DNA of 64,000 bases from a bacterium (GTDB lineage: Bacteria > Zhuqueibacterota > Zhuqueibacteria > Residuimicrobiales > Residuimicrobiaceae), in contig JAKQNR010000009.1 of assembly GCA_029565685.1 (NCBI GenBank), positions 62,001-126,000 of the forward strand. Reading direction: 5' to 3'. The position numbers and the translations under genes are program-made. Under the pieces are notes generated by a model. The model searched no databases and was not told where the DNA came from. It saw only the letters and a program-made list of their open reading frames with translations. Position 1 is the first letter of the stretch. Each line of letters begins with the position of its first letter. Of the stretch, positions 27,077 to 35,117 are shown piece by piece.

Positions 27077-27776
27077 GACCCTCACCTCCAATGAATCAGG
27101 TCCTTGCTTTCCAACAGAAAGAAGTTCATTGGGCCCTTGTCATCCAGCCCCTGATAGAGCATAGACCAGCGGTCATCGCGTCAAATGACGCAACCATTCT
27201 CATTACCGTCCGCAGATCCTCCCAATCAAAATCGACGCCCATCACAGGACTGTCGGCGGAGAGATCACGTCCCATCAGAAGATTCGTAGAAGCGCATGCG
27301 CTGATGAGGTGGTGACCGGTTGGTTTGCCCCAGCGCATTGAGCCCACATAGCGCCGAGTACACATTCCTCCGCTCGCCGAGAAGCAGATCGACCACCCGT
27401 TTATCGATGTTCCAGGGGTTTTCCGAGCCGGTGTCAAAGATTTTTTTCGGCGTCGACCAGTGCCGCAAATCGGCCGAAAACGCAAGACAAAGGTAATGCG
27501 TAAATTCACGATACTGCTGATAACAGAACGTTCATCCTGTATCCATGCACAGGACGTTGCCCGACGAAGCGTATCCTTTCACCGAGATGATTTAGATGGG
27601 ACTGCAGACGATAAAATCTTCCGTCGTCGGCGATCCGGTGTGCCGCGCAACAGCCCGGGGATCGTCATAGGTGAGAAAAAAGAGGGGCAAGCCCCTTATG
27701 GACCAACACAGCCGGATCGCGTAAATGCATCTCTTTCCATTATTCATCTCTTTCGCCGTCAACTCGTCGAAAGAAT
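27077..27776 (-). pseudogene. Decayed glycosidase (GH43-like five-bladed propeller) pseudogene
   Basis: Conserved glycosidase-like segments are spread over different minus-strand frames. Reading toward lower coordinates: DPAVLVHKG near 27715, then a frame change to FFLTYDDPRAVARHTG, CYQQYREFTHYLCLAFSADL and ENPWNIDKRVVD, then another frame with YVGSMRWGKPTGHHLI and DSPVMGVDFDWED, then another with RWSMLYQGLDDKGP and LLESKDLIHW near 27090. At least three frame changes and in-frame stops break the gene, and the 5' end abuts the LolA-like gene. The pieces are characteristic of secreted GH43/GH117-type propellers. Sequencing errors could explain one indel but hardly all of them. Confidence 0.7.
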
Positions 27777-28510
27777 TATTGCTTCAGCGCCGCTTTGGTG
27801 AAAAGATAGTCCGGAATGGGCTGGTCAAAGGCGATGCGGTTGATTTTGACCTCAGTCCCTTTGCCCTGTTTCAGCAGGTCTTTGTAAACATAAGCGCAGG
27901 GAAACCATCGTCCCTCTATCTTTTTCACATCCTGAAACAGCACGTTTTTCAGTTGCTTGCCGCTTTTAGCGTACAGCTCCTGCTTGAGCGGCACAAAACG
28001 CTCCCGGTCGATCCAGAGCTTTTGTTTGGGATAAGCGGCATCCGCCACCACAGCAGTCAGTTCCAGCACCCAGGCGACGCGTTCGCCGATCTGCTCTTCG
28101 CCCATCAACTCGGCGCGGTAGATCTCGCTCAACTTGCGGTCGTCCATCAGATCCTCATAAGAAAGATCGCTGCCCATCACCGACTGCCGCAGCAGGTGGC
28201 CGGAGATCTGGATGATGCGGTCGGTTGCTGGTGAATAGATCCATAGCCGGCCCTCGAGCTTGAGCATTTTGGTCCCCTTTTCCGCAACGGGCGAGAGGTA
28301 TTCGGTAAATGATTTTTTCGTTCCTTCGGCATAGCTCTTGGCCGTGAGAGTGCGGCTGCTGCGCCGGCCATGAATCGTCATCTCCGATTCCATCACCCGG
28401 TTTGTCGCCGACAGGTTTTGGTCCACCCTGGCCAGAATCTCGTTCGCGTTTTGAGCGCTGAGCGGCGGAACGATCAGGAGTGCCAGCATCGACAGACCGA
28501 TTTTACTCAT
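27776..28510 (-). CDS. Periplasmic LolA-like outer-membrane lipoprotein-sorting protein
   Basis: 244 residues from the ATG at 28510 (GAAAGG site 6 nt upstream). A signal peptide (MSKIGLSMLALLIVPPLSAQ) is followed by a LolA/LolB-like half-barrel: MTIHGRRSSRTLTAKSYAEG, KMLKLEGRLWIYSPATDRI, GSDLSYEDLMDD and KLWIDRERFVPLKQELY. Such proteins, annotated as outer membrane lipoprotein-sorting protein, usually accompany MacB/FtsX-type transporters. It follows the permease gene by 18 nt and closes the five-gene set starting at 33086. It probably carries a lipid or lipoprotein across the periplasm toward the outer-membrane component; the cargo is unknown. Confidence 0.88.
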   Translation of the reverse strand: MSKIGLSMLALLIVPPLSAQNANEILARVDQNLSATNRVMESEMTIHGRRSSRTLTAKSYAEGTKKSFTEYLSPVAEKGTKMLKLEGRLWIYSPATDRIIQISGHLLRQSVMGSDLSYEDLMDDRKLSEIYRAELMGEEQIGERVAWVLELTAVVADAAYPKQKLWIDRERFVPLKQELYAKSGKQLKNVLFQDVKKIEGRWFPCAYVYKDLLKQGKGTEVKINRIAFDQPIPDYLFTKAALKQ

Positions 28511-28528
28511 AGACAACCTTTCACCCCC

Positions 28529-29800
28529 TCAGGCTTCTAATTCCTTGAACAGATGGGCGGTGCTGCGCTTGTAGATGCCCAGGCCGGAAAGAGCGTTGCC
28601 CAGGGTCATGGAAAAAAGCCCGGGAATAAACCCGATCCAAAAGTCCGTGGCTGTGACCTGGGTCCGTATGACCGAGGGCATCATCATGGTCGATGCCCGC
28701 ATGGCGTCGCCCATGTCGAGTCCCACCACCTGCAGATATAGGGCCAATGCCAATCCGACGACCGTGCCGATCACCGAGCCGATGAGGCCGATGAGCAGCG
28801 CCTCATAGATCAACGTCCGGTAGATATGGCTTTTTTCTTCGCCCAGGGCGAGACGAACGCCGAATTCGCCGTAGCGCCGCAGCCCACCGATCAAGCCGGT
28901 GTTCCAAAGCACGACCGACATGGCCAGCACAAAAGCGGTGATTAAAATAGCGCTGATGATATGAGTATAATCGAACAGCTGCGCCATCCCCTCCTGATCG
29001 CGCATGGTCACCATCAACGGAGCGAATTCATCCGTGCTGCCGGACCGCCGGGCATTGAAGGAGTCGGCGATAGCCTGCGCCTCTTTCTGGTCATAGCGAT
29101 TGTTGTTAAAAAAACCGAGGATTTCGCCGGCGGCGTCGGGCATGCCGAGCATCCGTTGTCCGGCGGTTAGATCGATGAGGATGGCGCCGTGATCGAGGGC
29201 CTCAGCCCCGAAACGCACCGTGCCGGCGACGATAAAATTGCCGAAGGCCATACTGCCTTCCATGGTGCTGCCGAAAAAAGTAAAGCGATCGCCTGGCTGA
29301 ATGTGAAATTTTTCGGCAAAATCGTAGGTGATCAAGGCCTCCTCCTCACGGGTCGGTATGTGACCAGAGAGGATAGACGAAGTGAGATTGAAACGGTCGA
29401 TTTCTTTGGATCCCGGCGTCAGCAGATCGACGGCAAATCCCGTGGCCGGTCCTTGGCTTCGCGTGCTTCCGGATTCATCCGGAAAATCGATCAGCCCGCC
29501 GAACCGTATCCGCGGCGCCCAATCCACCTCGCCGATGCCGGCCAGTTCGTCCATAATCTCCTTCACACCGATCAGCGCGAGATCGATGGGCATCTGATCC
29601 TGTTCTTCGGCATAGGCGCGGGTCATCGCCTTGAGATGGCCGGTGCTGAAATGGGCGCTCATAACGAACGACTCGCCCAACACGCCGTTCACCCAGGCAT
29701 GCCCCAGGACCGTCAGGGCCACGCCCAATGTAATGACGATGAGCGGAAGCAGACTGCGATGACGATCATGCAGAACGCCCTTGAGCAGAAAGTGAATCAC
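28529..29800 (-). CDS. ABC transporter permease, MacB/FtsX type (second copy)
   Basis: 423 residues from a GTG at 29800 with AAGGAAA upstream. One N-terminal membrane helix (about 18-40), a large periplasmic domain (about 45-275) and three C-terminal helices (about 280-305, 330-360, 385-405) form the FtsX/LolC fold. LRRYGEFGVRLALGE is the coupling-region motif of this family. It is paired with the 29842-31014 permease, 41 nt away, likely as a heterodimer driven by the ATPase gene just upstream. Function: mechanotransmission or lipid/lipoprotein extraction rather than channel transport (family knowledge). Confidence 0.9.
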   Translation of the reverse strand: MIHFLLKGVLHDRHRSLLPLIVITLGVALTVLGHAWVNGVLGESFVMSAHFSTGHLKAMTRAYAEEQDQMPIDLALIGVKEIMDELAGIGEVDWAPRIRFGGLIDFPDESGSTRSQGPATGFAVDLLTPGSKEIDRFNLTSSILSGHIPTREEEALITYDFAEKFHIQPGDRFTFFGSTMEGSMAFGNFIVAGTVRFGAEALDHGAILIDLTAGQRMLGMPDAAGEILGFFNNNRYDQKEAQAIADSFNARRSGSTDEFAPLMVTMRDQEGMAQLFDYTHIISAILITAFVLAMSVVLWNTGLIGGLRRYGEFGVRLALGEEKSHIYRTLIYEALLIGLIGSVIGTVVGLALALYLQVVGLDMGDAMRASTMMMPSVIRTQVTATDFWIGFIPGLFSMTLGNALSGLGIYKRSTAHLFKELEA

Positions 29801-29841
29801 ACTGTTTTCCTTTCACTGCACAGCGGCAGCATCGACTCTTC

Positions 29842-31014
29842 TCATTGCACTTTGCCCCGCAGGGCCTCAGTGGGTTTCAGTCCGGCGATTCGCCGGGCAG
29901 GCAGATAGCTTACCAGGGTGGTCGAAACCACTACCAGCGCCACGGCGAAAAGCACCATGCCGGCGCTGTAGACCGGGATCAGTTTTTCCCCCATGGTCAT
30001 GCCGACGGCGTCGGCCACCTCGGGCAGGCCGATGCCGTGAAGGGCCAGCCAGCGCAACAGCGGAAAACCGTACACCAGCGCCAGCAACAGAGCCAGAATG
30101 CTGTGCGCGCCGCCCTCAAGCGTAAACAGGCCGATCACCTGGCTCCGGGTCATGCCCATGGCCATATATGTGCCGATCTCGCGCCGGCGGCGGAATATGG
30201 AGAGCACTTGAGTGTCAAAGATGGCCAACAGCGCAATCGCCAACAGCAGGCCATAGATAATGCTCGAGCCGACTTTTTTGCTGCGAATGATCTCCTCGAA
30301 CTCTTTGAGAAGAAAAGAGGGTGGGCGGAAAATCCATCCGGATAGTTCAATAGGCGTCTGGTGGTCTGTTGCCGCCACCAGCAAAGTGGCCTGATTGTGA
30401 AGGCCGGTCATGTCCTGCAATCGATCCAGAGCTAACCAGATCTGACCGTTGTCGATGGAAGGAACGTTGGCGGTAAAAATCTGCACAATCGTGACCTCGC
30501 GCGCATCAAAAACGCCGTGCTGGTCGCGCCAGCGCACCAGCAGGGCATCGCCGGGTTTCAACCCCATGGCCGCGGCCATGCGCCTGCCGATGAACGCCGG
30601 AATCTCCACCGAATCGGTTTTAAAGCAACTGGTGGGCAGCCGAAGGATTCTCTGATCGGCGTCAATGCCCTTGAGCAGGACATTGATCATGCGGCCGCCT
30701 GAATAGGCGGTGGCCTGAGTGATGAGCAGAGGCGCGAGCTTTTTCTGTTCAACCAGTCTTTGCACTTCCAGCGAAAGACCGGCATGCGCATCCTGCAGGG
30801 AAAAAGGATCAAAGCGATCATACTGCGGATGCCAAAACTGGCCGCCGCCGATCTCCCAAGCCTGGGTGTCGTTGCGCGCCTGCAGATTCCAGCCGTCGAG
30901 CAGTCCGTTGTAGAAAACGGTCACCACAAAGGCGAACGACAGCACCGCAGCAGTCAGCCACGTGCGCAACCCGGCGCCGATCAGATTCTTAAATGCGAGC
31001 TTGACGGCGAGCAT
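29842..31014 (-). CDS. ABC transporter permease, MacB/FtsX type (first copy)
   Basis: 390 residues; a strong GGAGGAGAA site lies 5-6 nt before the ATG, inside the end of the ATPase gene, with which it overlaps by 26 nt. It has one N-terminal helix (about 18-40), a periplasmic domain, and three C-terminal helices with FRRRREIGTYMAMGMTRSQVIG as the coupling motif. It ends in RRIAGLKPTEALRG, a typical FtsX-family tail. Partner of the 28529-29800 permease. Together with the ATPase, LolA-like protein and outer-membrane barrel it forms an envelope-spanning system. Confidence 0.9.
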   Translation of the reverse strand: MLAVKLAFKNLIGAGLRTWLTAAVLSFAFVVTVFYNGLLDGWNLQARNDTQAWEIGGGQFWHPQYDRFDPFSLQDAHAGLSLEVQRLVEQKKLAPLLITQATAYSGGRMINVLLKGIDADQRILRLPTSCFKTDSVEIPAFIGRRMAAAMGLKPGDALLVRWRDQHGVFDAREVTIVQIFTANVPSIDNGQIWLALDRLQDMTGLHNQATLLVAATDHQTPIELSGWIFRPPSFLLKEFEEIIRSKKVGSSIIYGLLLAIALLAIFDTQVLSIFRRRREIGTYMAMGMTRSQVIGLFTLEGGAHSILALLLALVYGFPLLRWLALHGIGLPEVADAVGMTMGEKLIPVYSAGMVLFAVALVVVSTTLVSYLPARRIAGLKPTEALRGKVQ

Positions 31015-31753
31015 GGCCGTTCTCCTCCGCTGTTGAATCGGACTGAGCTTCGTTTACGCACAGCGGCCGTTCGTCTCGAGCCACACGGCCGTCATCCAGA
31101 GAGATGATGCGATCCAGATACCCCATCACCTTTTCATCATGGGTGGCGAACAAAAAGGTCGTACCCAGTTCGCGGTTCAACCTTTTCATGGTCTGGATGA
31201 TATGATGCGAGTTTTTCGCGTCCAGATTGGCCGACGGCTCATCGGCCAGCACCAATTCCGGCCGTTTGACCATGGCGCGGGCGATGGAAACGCGCTGACA
31301 CTCGCCGCCGGAAAGCTGCGCGGGTCTGGACTGCGCTTTGTGGCTCAAGCCCACCCAATCCAAAGCCTCCATGACCGCTTTTCTCCGGCCCACGGCGTCC
31401 CTTTTCTGCAGCAATAAAGGAAACTCGACGTTGTCGTAAACTGAAAACACCGGCAACAGATTATAAGTCTGAAAGATAAAGCCGATGTGATAGTTGCGCA
31501 GCGCAGCCGATTCTCGATGGCTGAGCCGTGAGACCTCATGGCCCAGAACAACCACCGATCCCTCGCTGGGCGAATCCAATGAGCCGATGAGGTTGAGCAA
31601 CGTGGTCTTGCCTGAGCCGCTGGGTCCGACCAGTCCGGCGAACTCGCCGGCGACAAAACGCAGAGTGATGCCCTGCAGAGCGGTGAAATAGCCGTCTCCG
31701 ATGGGGAATCGCTTGACCAGGTTGTTAATGTCGATGATCTGTTTGTTTTCCAT
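30989..31753 (-). CDS. ABC transporter ATPase, MacB/LolD family
   Basis: 254 residues from the ATG at 31753; the frame extends 28 codons upstream but MENKQIIDINNLVKRF is the usual family start. Walker A is GPSGSGKTT, the Q-loop FIFQTYNLLPVF, the signature LSGGECQRVSIARAM, Walker B LVLADEPSANLD and the H-loop FATHDE; all catalytic residues are present. The usual ~225-residue domain carries a short C-terminal extension. It lies 196 nt downstream of the barrel gene and overlaps the permease start by 26 nt, so expression is coupled. Confidence 0.93.
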   Translation of the reverse strand: MENKQIIDINNLVKRFPIGDGYFTALQGITLRFVAGEFAGLVGPSGSGKTTLLNLIGSLDSPSEGSVVVLGHEVSRLSHRESAALRNYHIGFIFQTYNLLPVFSVYDNVEFPLLLQKRDAVGRRKAVMEALDWVGLSHKAQSRPAQLSGGECQRVSIARAMVKRPELVLADEPSANLDAKNSHHIIQTMKRLNRELGTTFLFATHDEKVMGYLDRIISLDDGRVARDERPLCVNEAQSDSTAEENGHARRQARI

Positions 31754-31949
31754 AAAAGCCGCCGCTGTGATAAAAAAGGTCCACGCCCTGAAACATAAGC
31801 AACCGGCCTGATTTCCCTTTAGATCGAACGCCATCAAGCCGTTCGCTGCAATAGATTAAAAAATCCGCGAGCGCTTTTTTCATCATCCGGTCTTTCGGCC
31901 GGCGCGCTTTGATGCCGTCCCTTTCCAGCCGGCCAGCCAGGCTGCCGCC

Positions 31950-33086
31950 TCAATGGTGATAGATCACCATCCCCTGCACTCCTGTGCCGCTCCATCCGGC
32001 AGCCGTGTGGCCGCGGGATGAGTTCGGCAGCATCAATACGGTGGGATTGCGGAACGCCATCACGTTCAATGAAAAATGGGTCCACTGCCGGCGCCAGGTG
32101 AGAAAACGATAGACGCCCTTTTGCTTCCAATCCAAATACCAAATTGCGTAAAGCTGATCGAACGCACTCAACGGATATGAGAATGAAAGACCGCTAAAGG
32201 TCCTGGCGCTGTTGAAAGGCAAAGCTCCTTGGTCCCAGGAAACCCAGAGATGTTCATAAAGCACGTTGAGCCCATGGCCGATCGCAAAAGTGTAATCCGC
32301 GCCCAGGGTCCACGCGGACTGGTCAAAATCAACGCCACCGACTTGGTCACGGCGAATCCAGGCGCCTTCAAACCACAACCCGAGAATCCAATCCCACTTG
32401 CCGTCAATCCCAATACGCCTTTCATCCGGCTGCGCCCGGCTGGATGCATCCAACGAGCGTACTTGGACCGTGCGGACATGGCCGGAGAGACCTATTTCAC
32501 CCCGCGGAAGCGGATATTGAAGGCGGCCGCCCCATTCAGGAACGTTGGGATTGGAGGGTTCGGTCTCCCAGCTTTTCGGCCGGTCTGTCGGCCACAGCAG
32601 CCACAACCAGAGATTGGCGTTGTTGAGGAAATAGTAACGGCCGAGAAGTCCCCAGACGCCGTCGGTCAGCTGCAGCGGGTCCCGAGGATCCACCTGATCG
32701 AACCACATTAAAGGCCGCAGCAGCGTGGCGGAACCAAAGTTGATCTTTTGCAGCCCCAAGCGGATCTCGAGCTGTTCGGTAGAGTAACGCATCCAGAGAC
32801 GATAGGCTTTGCAGGAACTGGTGTAAAAAGTAGAATCAGACGGATTCCAGGCCAACGCAGCGTTGACATTCATAGATGCTTCGAAGTCCATCAGCCCAGT
32901 CTCGCTGCGCCGCTGCACATTGAGCTGCGGGAGATAGCGGACCGCCAGCCATACCGGCAGATCCGCTGGATCACTGCCGTGCAGCGAAGCCATGGCTCGC
33001 CCCTGCCACGCTACAGCCTCGGCGGCAAATGATTCCGCCATCAGAGAGAAAAAGACAAAAGCTGAAAAACGCCGGCACGGATTCAT
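31950..33086 (-). CDS. Outer-membrane beta-barrel protein linked to the ABC system
   Basis: 378 residues from the ATG at 33086 (AGAGGT site upstream); the 30 extra codons to 33176 are unlikely to be translated. A signal peptide (MNPCRRFSAFVFFSLMAESFAAEA) is followed by alternating aromatic/polar strands (YRLWMRYSTEQLEIRLGLQ, RYYFLNNANLWLWLLWP, YTFAIGHGLNVLYEHLWVS) typical of a porin-like barrel. It does not end in the usual Phe but in IYHH. It is the first gene of the run leading into the ATPase, two permeases and the LolA-like protein. It is probably the outer-membrane acceptor or channel of that system (inference). Confidence 0.8.
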   Translation of the reverse strand: MNPCRRFSAFVFFSLMAESFAAEAVAWQGRAMASLHGSDPADLPVWLAVRYLPQLNVQRRSETGLMDFEASMNVNAALAWNPSDSTFYTSSCKAYRLWMRYSTEQLEIRLGLQKINFGSATLLRPLMWFDQVDPRDPLQLTDGVWGLLGRYYFLNNANLWLWLLWPTDRPKSWETEPSNPNVPEWGGRLQYPLPRGEIGLSGHVRTVQVRSLDASSRAQPDERRIGIDGKWDWILGLWFEGAWIRRDQVGGVDFDQSAWTLGADYTFAIGHGLNVLYEHLWVSWDQGALPFNSARTFSGLSFSYPLSAFDQLYAIWYLDWKQKGVYRFLTWRRQWTHFSLNVMAFRNPTVLMLPNSSRGHTAAGWSGTGVQGMVIYHH

Positions 33087-33363
33087 GATCAATAGACCTC
33101 TGCCTCGGGAAAGCACCCTGACCTTGCGATGCAGGTGTCCTGCAAAAATTGCGGTTTTAGACGCCATACGCAACACCGTTTTGCTGCCGTCCTATCCTCC
33201 GGACGACCAGCCTGGATTGCAGCCGACCCGATGGATCAGGCCAAAACCGGAAAAGGATATCGATACGATATTATTACAAATAAACTTGAAATAAAGGAAC
33301 ATTTGCCGAGTAATCTCTGTTTAAATTTAAAATAGGCGCTTCTCACATGTAAGGGAGCTTTTC

Positions 33364-33942
33364 ATGAACGCATTATTGCAAATGCTCGTGCAGCAAATCA
33401 GCGGCCCAACCATAGACAAAATCGCGAATCAGCTCGGAATTGACCCGGGCGTTGCCGCCAAGGCGATAGGGGTAGCCGCTCCCTTGCTTATCTCTGCACT
33501 GACTCGCAATTCATCCAACCCATCCGGGGCCAATTCCCTGCACAACGCTCTGGTAAAAGACCATGACGGCTCTATTTTCGACAACCTCGGGGGCCTCATC
33601 AACAATGTCTCCGGCAGTTCGGGCAGCGGCATCCTCAAACACATCTTTGGCGAGGATCAATCGAACGTCACATCCCGTCTCAGCAGATCCGCCGGTGTCG
33701 ACGCCGATACCATGAGCCAGATCCTGCAGATGATGGCGCCGTTGGTGATGGGCGCACTGGGAAAAACCACCCGAGAACAAAACCTGGATGTCTCCGGCAT
33801 GACCGACCTGCTCACCAAGCAGCAGGAAGCCACGCCTTCGCAACCGAACATCTTTGGCTCTCTGAACAAAATGCTCGACAGCGATGGCGATGGCAATGCG
33901 CTGGACGACATCGGCAATGTGCTGGGCAAGTTATTCCGCTGA
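33364..33942 (+). CDS. DUF937 domain protein
   Basis: 192 residues; AAGGGAG is 7-8 nt before the ATG. No signal peptide. It has the helical DUF937 layout: LVQQISGPTIDKIANQLGID, AAKAIGVAAPLLISALTRN, a Gly/Ser-rich linker (NNVSGSSGSGI), SRSAGVDADTMSQILQMMAP and a short C-terminal LDDIGNVLGKLFR. A D-x-D-x-D-G stretch (DSDGDGNALDD) near the end could bind calcium. Function of the family is not established. A strong terminator follows, so it is monocistronic. Confidence 0.88.
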   Translation: MNALLQMLVQQISGPTIDKIANQLGIDPGVAAKAIGVAAPLLISALTRNSSNPSGANSLHNALVKDHDGSIFDNLGGLINNVSGSSGSGILKHIFGEDQSNVTSRLSRSAGVDADTMSQILQMMAPLVMGALGKTTREQNLDVSGMTDLLTKQQEATPSQPNIFGSLNKMLDSDGDGNALDDIGNVLGKLFR

Positions 33943-33994
33943 TCGCAACAAGCTTCTTTCCGACCTCGAAAGGATATAGTCCATCTGTCCTGCC

Positions 33995-34025
33995 AAAAGC
34001 CTGCAGCGCCTGCTGCGGGCTTTTT
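33995..34025 (+). terminator. Rho-independent terminator of the DUF937 gene
   Basis: AAAGCC-T-GCAGC pairs with GCTGC-G-GGCTTT around a 4-nt loop, followed by a T run, 53 nt after the stop codon. Confidence 0.8.
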
Positions 34026-34060
34026 GAGTTTGCCGCTGCGTCAACCGATCGCAGAAAGCA

Positions 34061-35055
34061 TTATTCACGGCACAACGCCTGTATAGCGTCCATCTCTTTG
34101 AACACCCGGTTGTGGAGAAAATCCCAGGCGCCCTGTCGCATGAACGGTGTATCTCGAAGATTGTTGACCGGCTCGGTCATTCCCTCCATCTCAAAATCAT
34201 CGGCGAGATTCGGTTTGGATACGGCCAGATCCACCAGCCGCTGGTCCGCCTGATAAGCCAGCCGCAGCGTTCGCCGCATGCTTCCCATATCGCCGTTCCC
34301 CCGGTGCAGAAACGCCTCCACCAGCAGCCTGCGGGAGGTGAAGAACTCGGCGAAAATCCGCGTCTGCTGGACAAGATCGTCAAAGCGCAACAAAGCCAAG
34401 GGCCTTACGTCTTTCCGGGACCGCTCGAGCAGCCGAACCGCCGCGGACATCCTGTGCGCATATTTTTCGATTCGTCCGCTGCTTTGTCTCAGTTTGGGGA
34501 GACCGGCGTTCATCAGACGGTGCAGGCCGAACATCCACGCCATTCGATAGTAATCCTTGTACAGCGCGATGCCGCAAAAATCAGCCAAGAACTCCTCCCA
34601 CACCTTTTGAGTCTTTTCCAAAACCTGATAAACCGGCTCGCCGGCCTCGCCGTAAATGAGAATGAGATAACCAATCATCAGCTCTGCGATATCTGCATGC
34701 AGCTGATCACGAACCTCAACAGCGGTTTCCGCATTCAGCCACTCTACAAAAGCCGCCGCTCCATATAACGTTCCTGGCTCCGCGGCGGCGACAATAGCGG
34801 CGCCGTCAGCGCTGACGTTAACTTGATACCCTCTTCCCCCAATCGCTCGCTGAGCGCCTCATCGATTTGTAAGCGAACGAGCAGAGATCCGCTGTAATCC
34901 AGCCCAGCCAGCCGCACCAGCTTGTTCTGAACCAGATTGACCGTGTATCGGGACAACGGCGTAGCTGGATAGTCGCAAAGAACCCGAATGCCTGCCCGGC
35001 CTGCCTGGGCAAAGAATAATGCGAATAAAAAAATCGCACGAACGACCGCTCTCAT
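34061..35055 (-). pseudogene. Frameshifted remnant of a GH67/GH20-like secreted protein lacking its barrel
   Basis: The 5' part (35055 downward) has a good start (GGAGATGAGG site), a signal peptide (MRAVVRAIFLFALFFAQAGRA) and a small alpha/beta domain (LVRLQIDEALSERLGEEGIK). Near 34823 the frame breaks; the neighbouring frame continues as NVSADGAAIVAAAEPGTLYGAAAFVEWL, the typical closing motif of the N-terminal domain of GH67/GH20-like enzymes, so a one-base deletion explains the break. What follows to 34061 is a helical domain (YGEAGEPVYQVLEK onward) like the C-terminal part of such enzymes. The catalytic barrel expected between them is absent. Either a decayed gene with an internal deletion or a naturally short protein with a sequencing error. 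Confidence 0.65.
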
Positions 35056-35117
35056 GAAAACCTCATCTCCGTTCCTCTGCTGCATTTCTTCGAATAGCCA
35101 CGCCACCTTGACGATTG

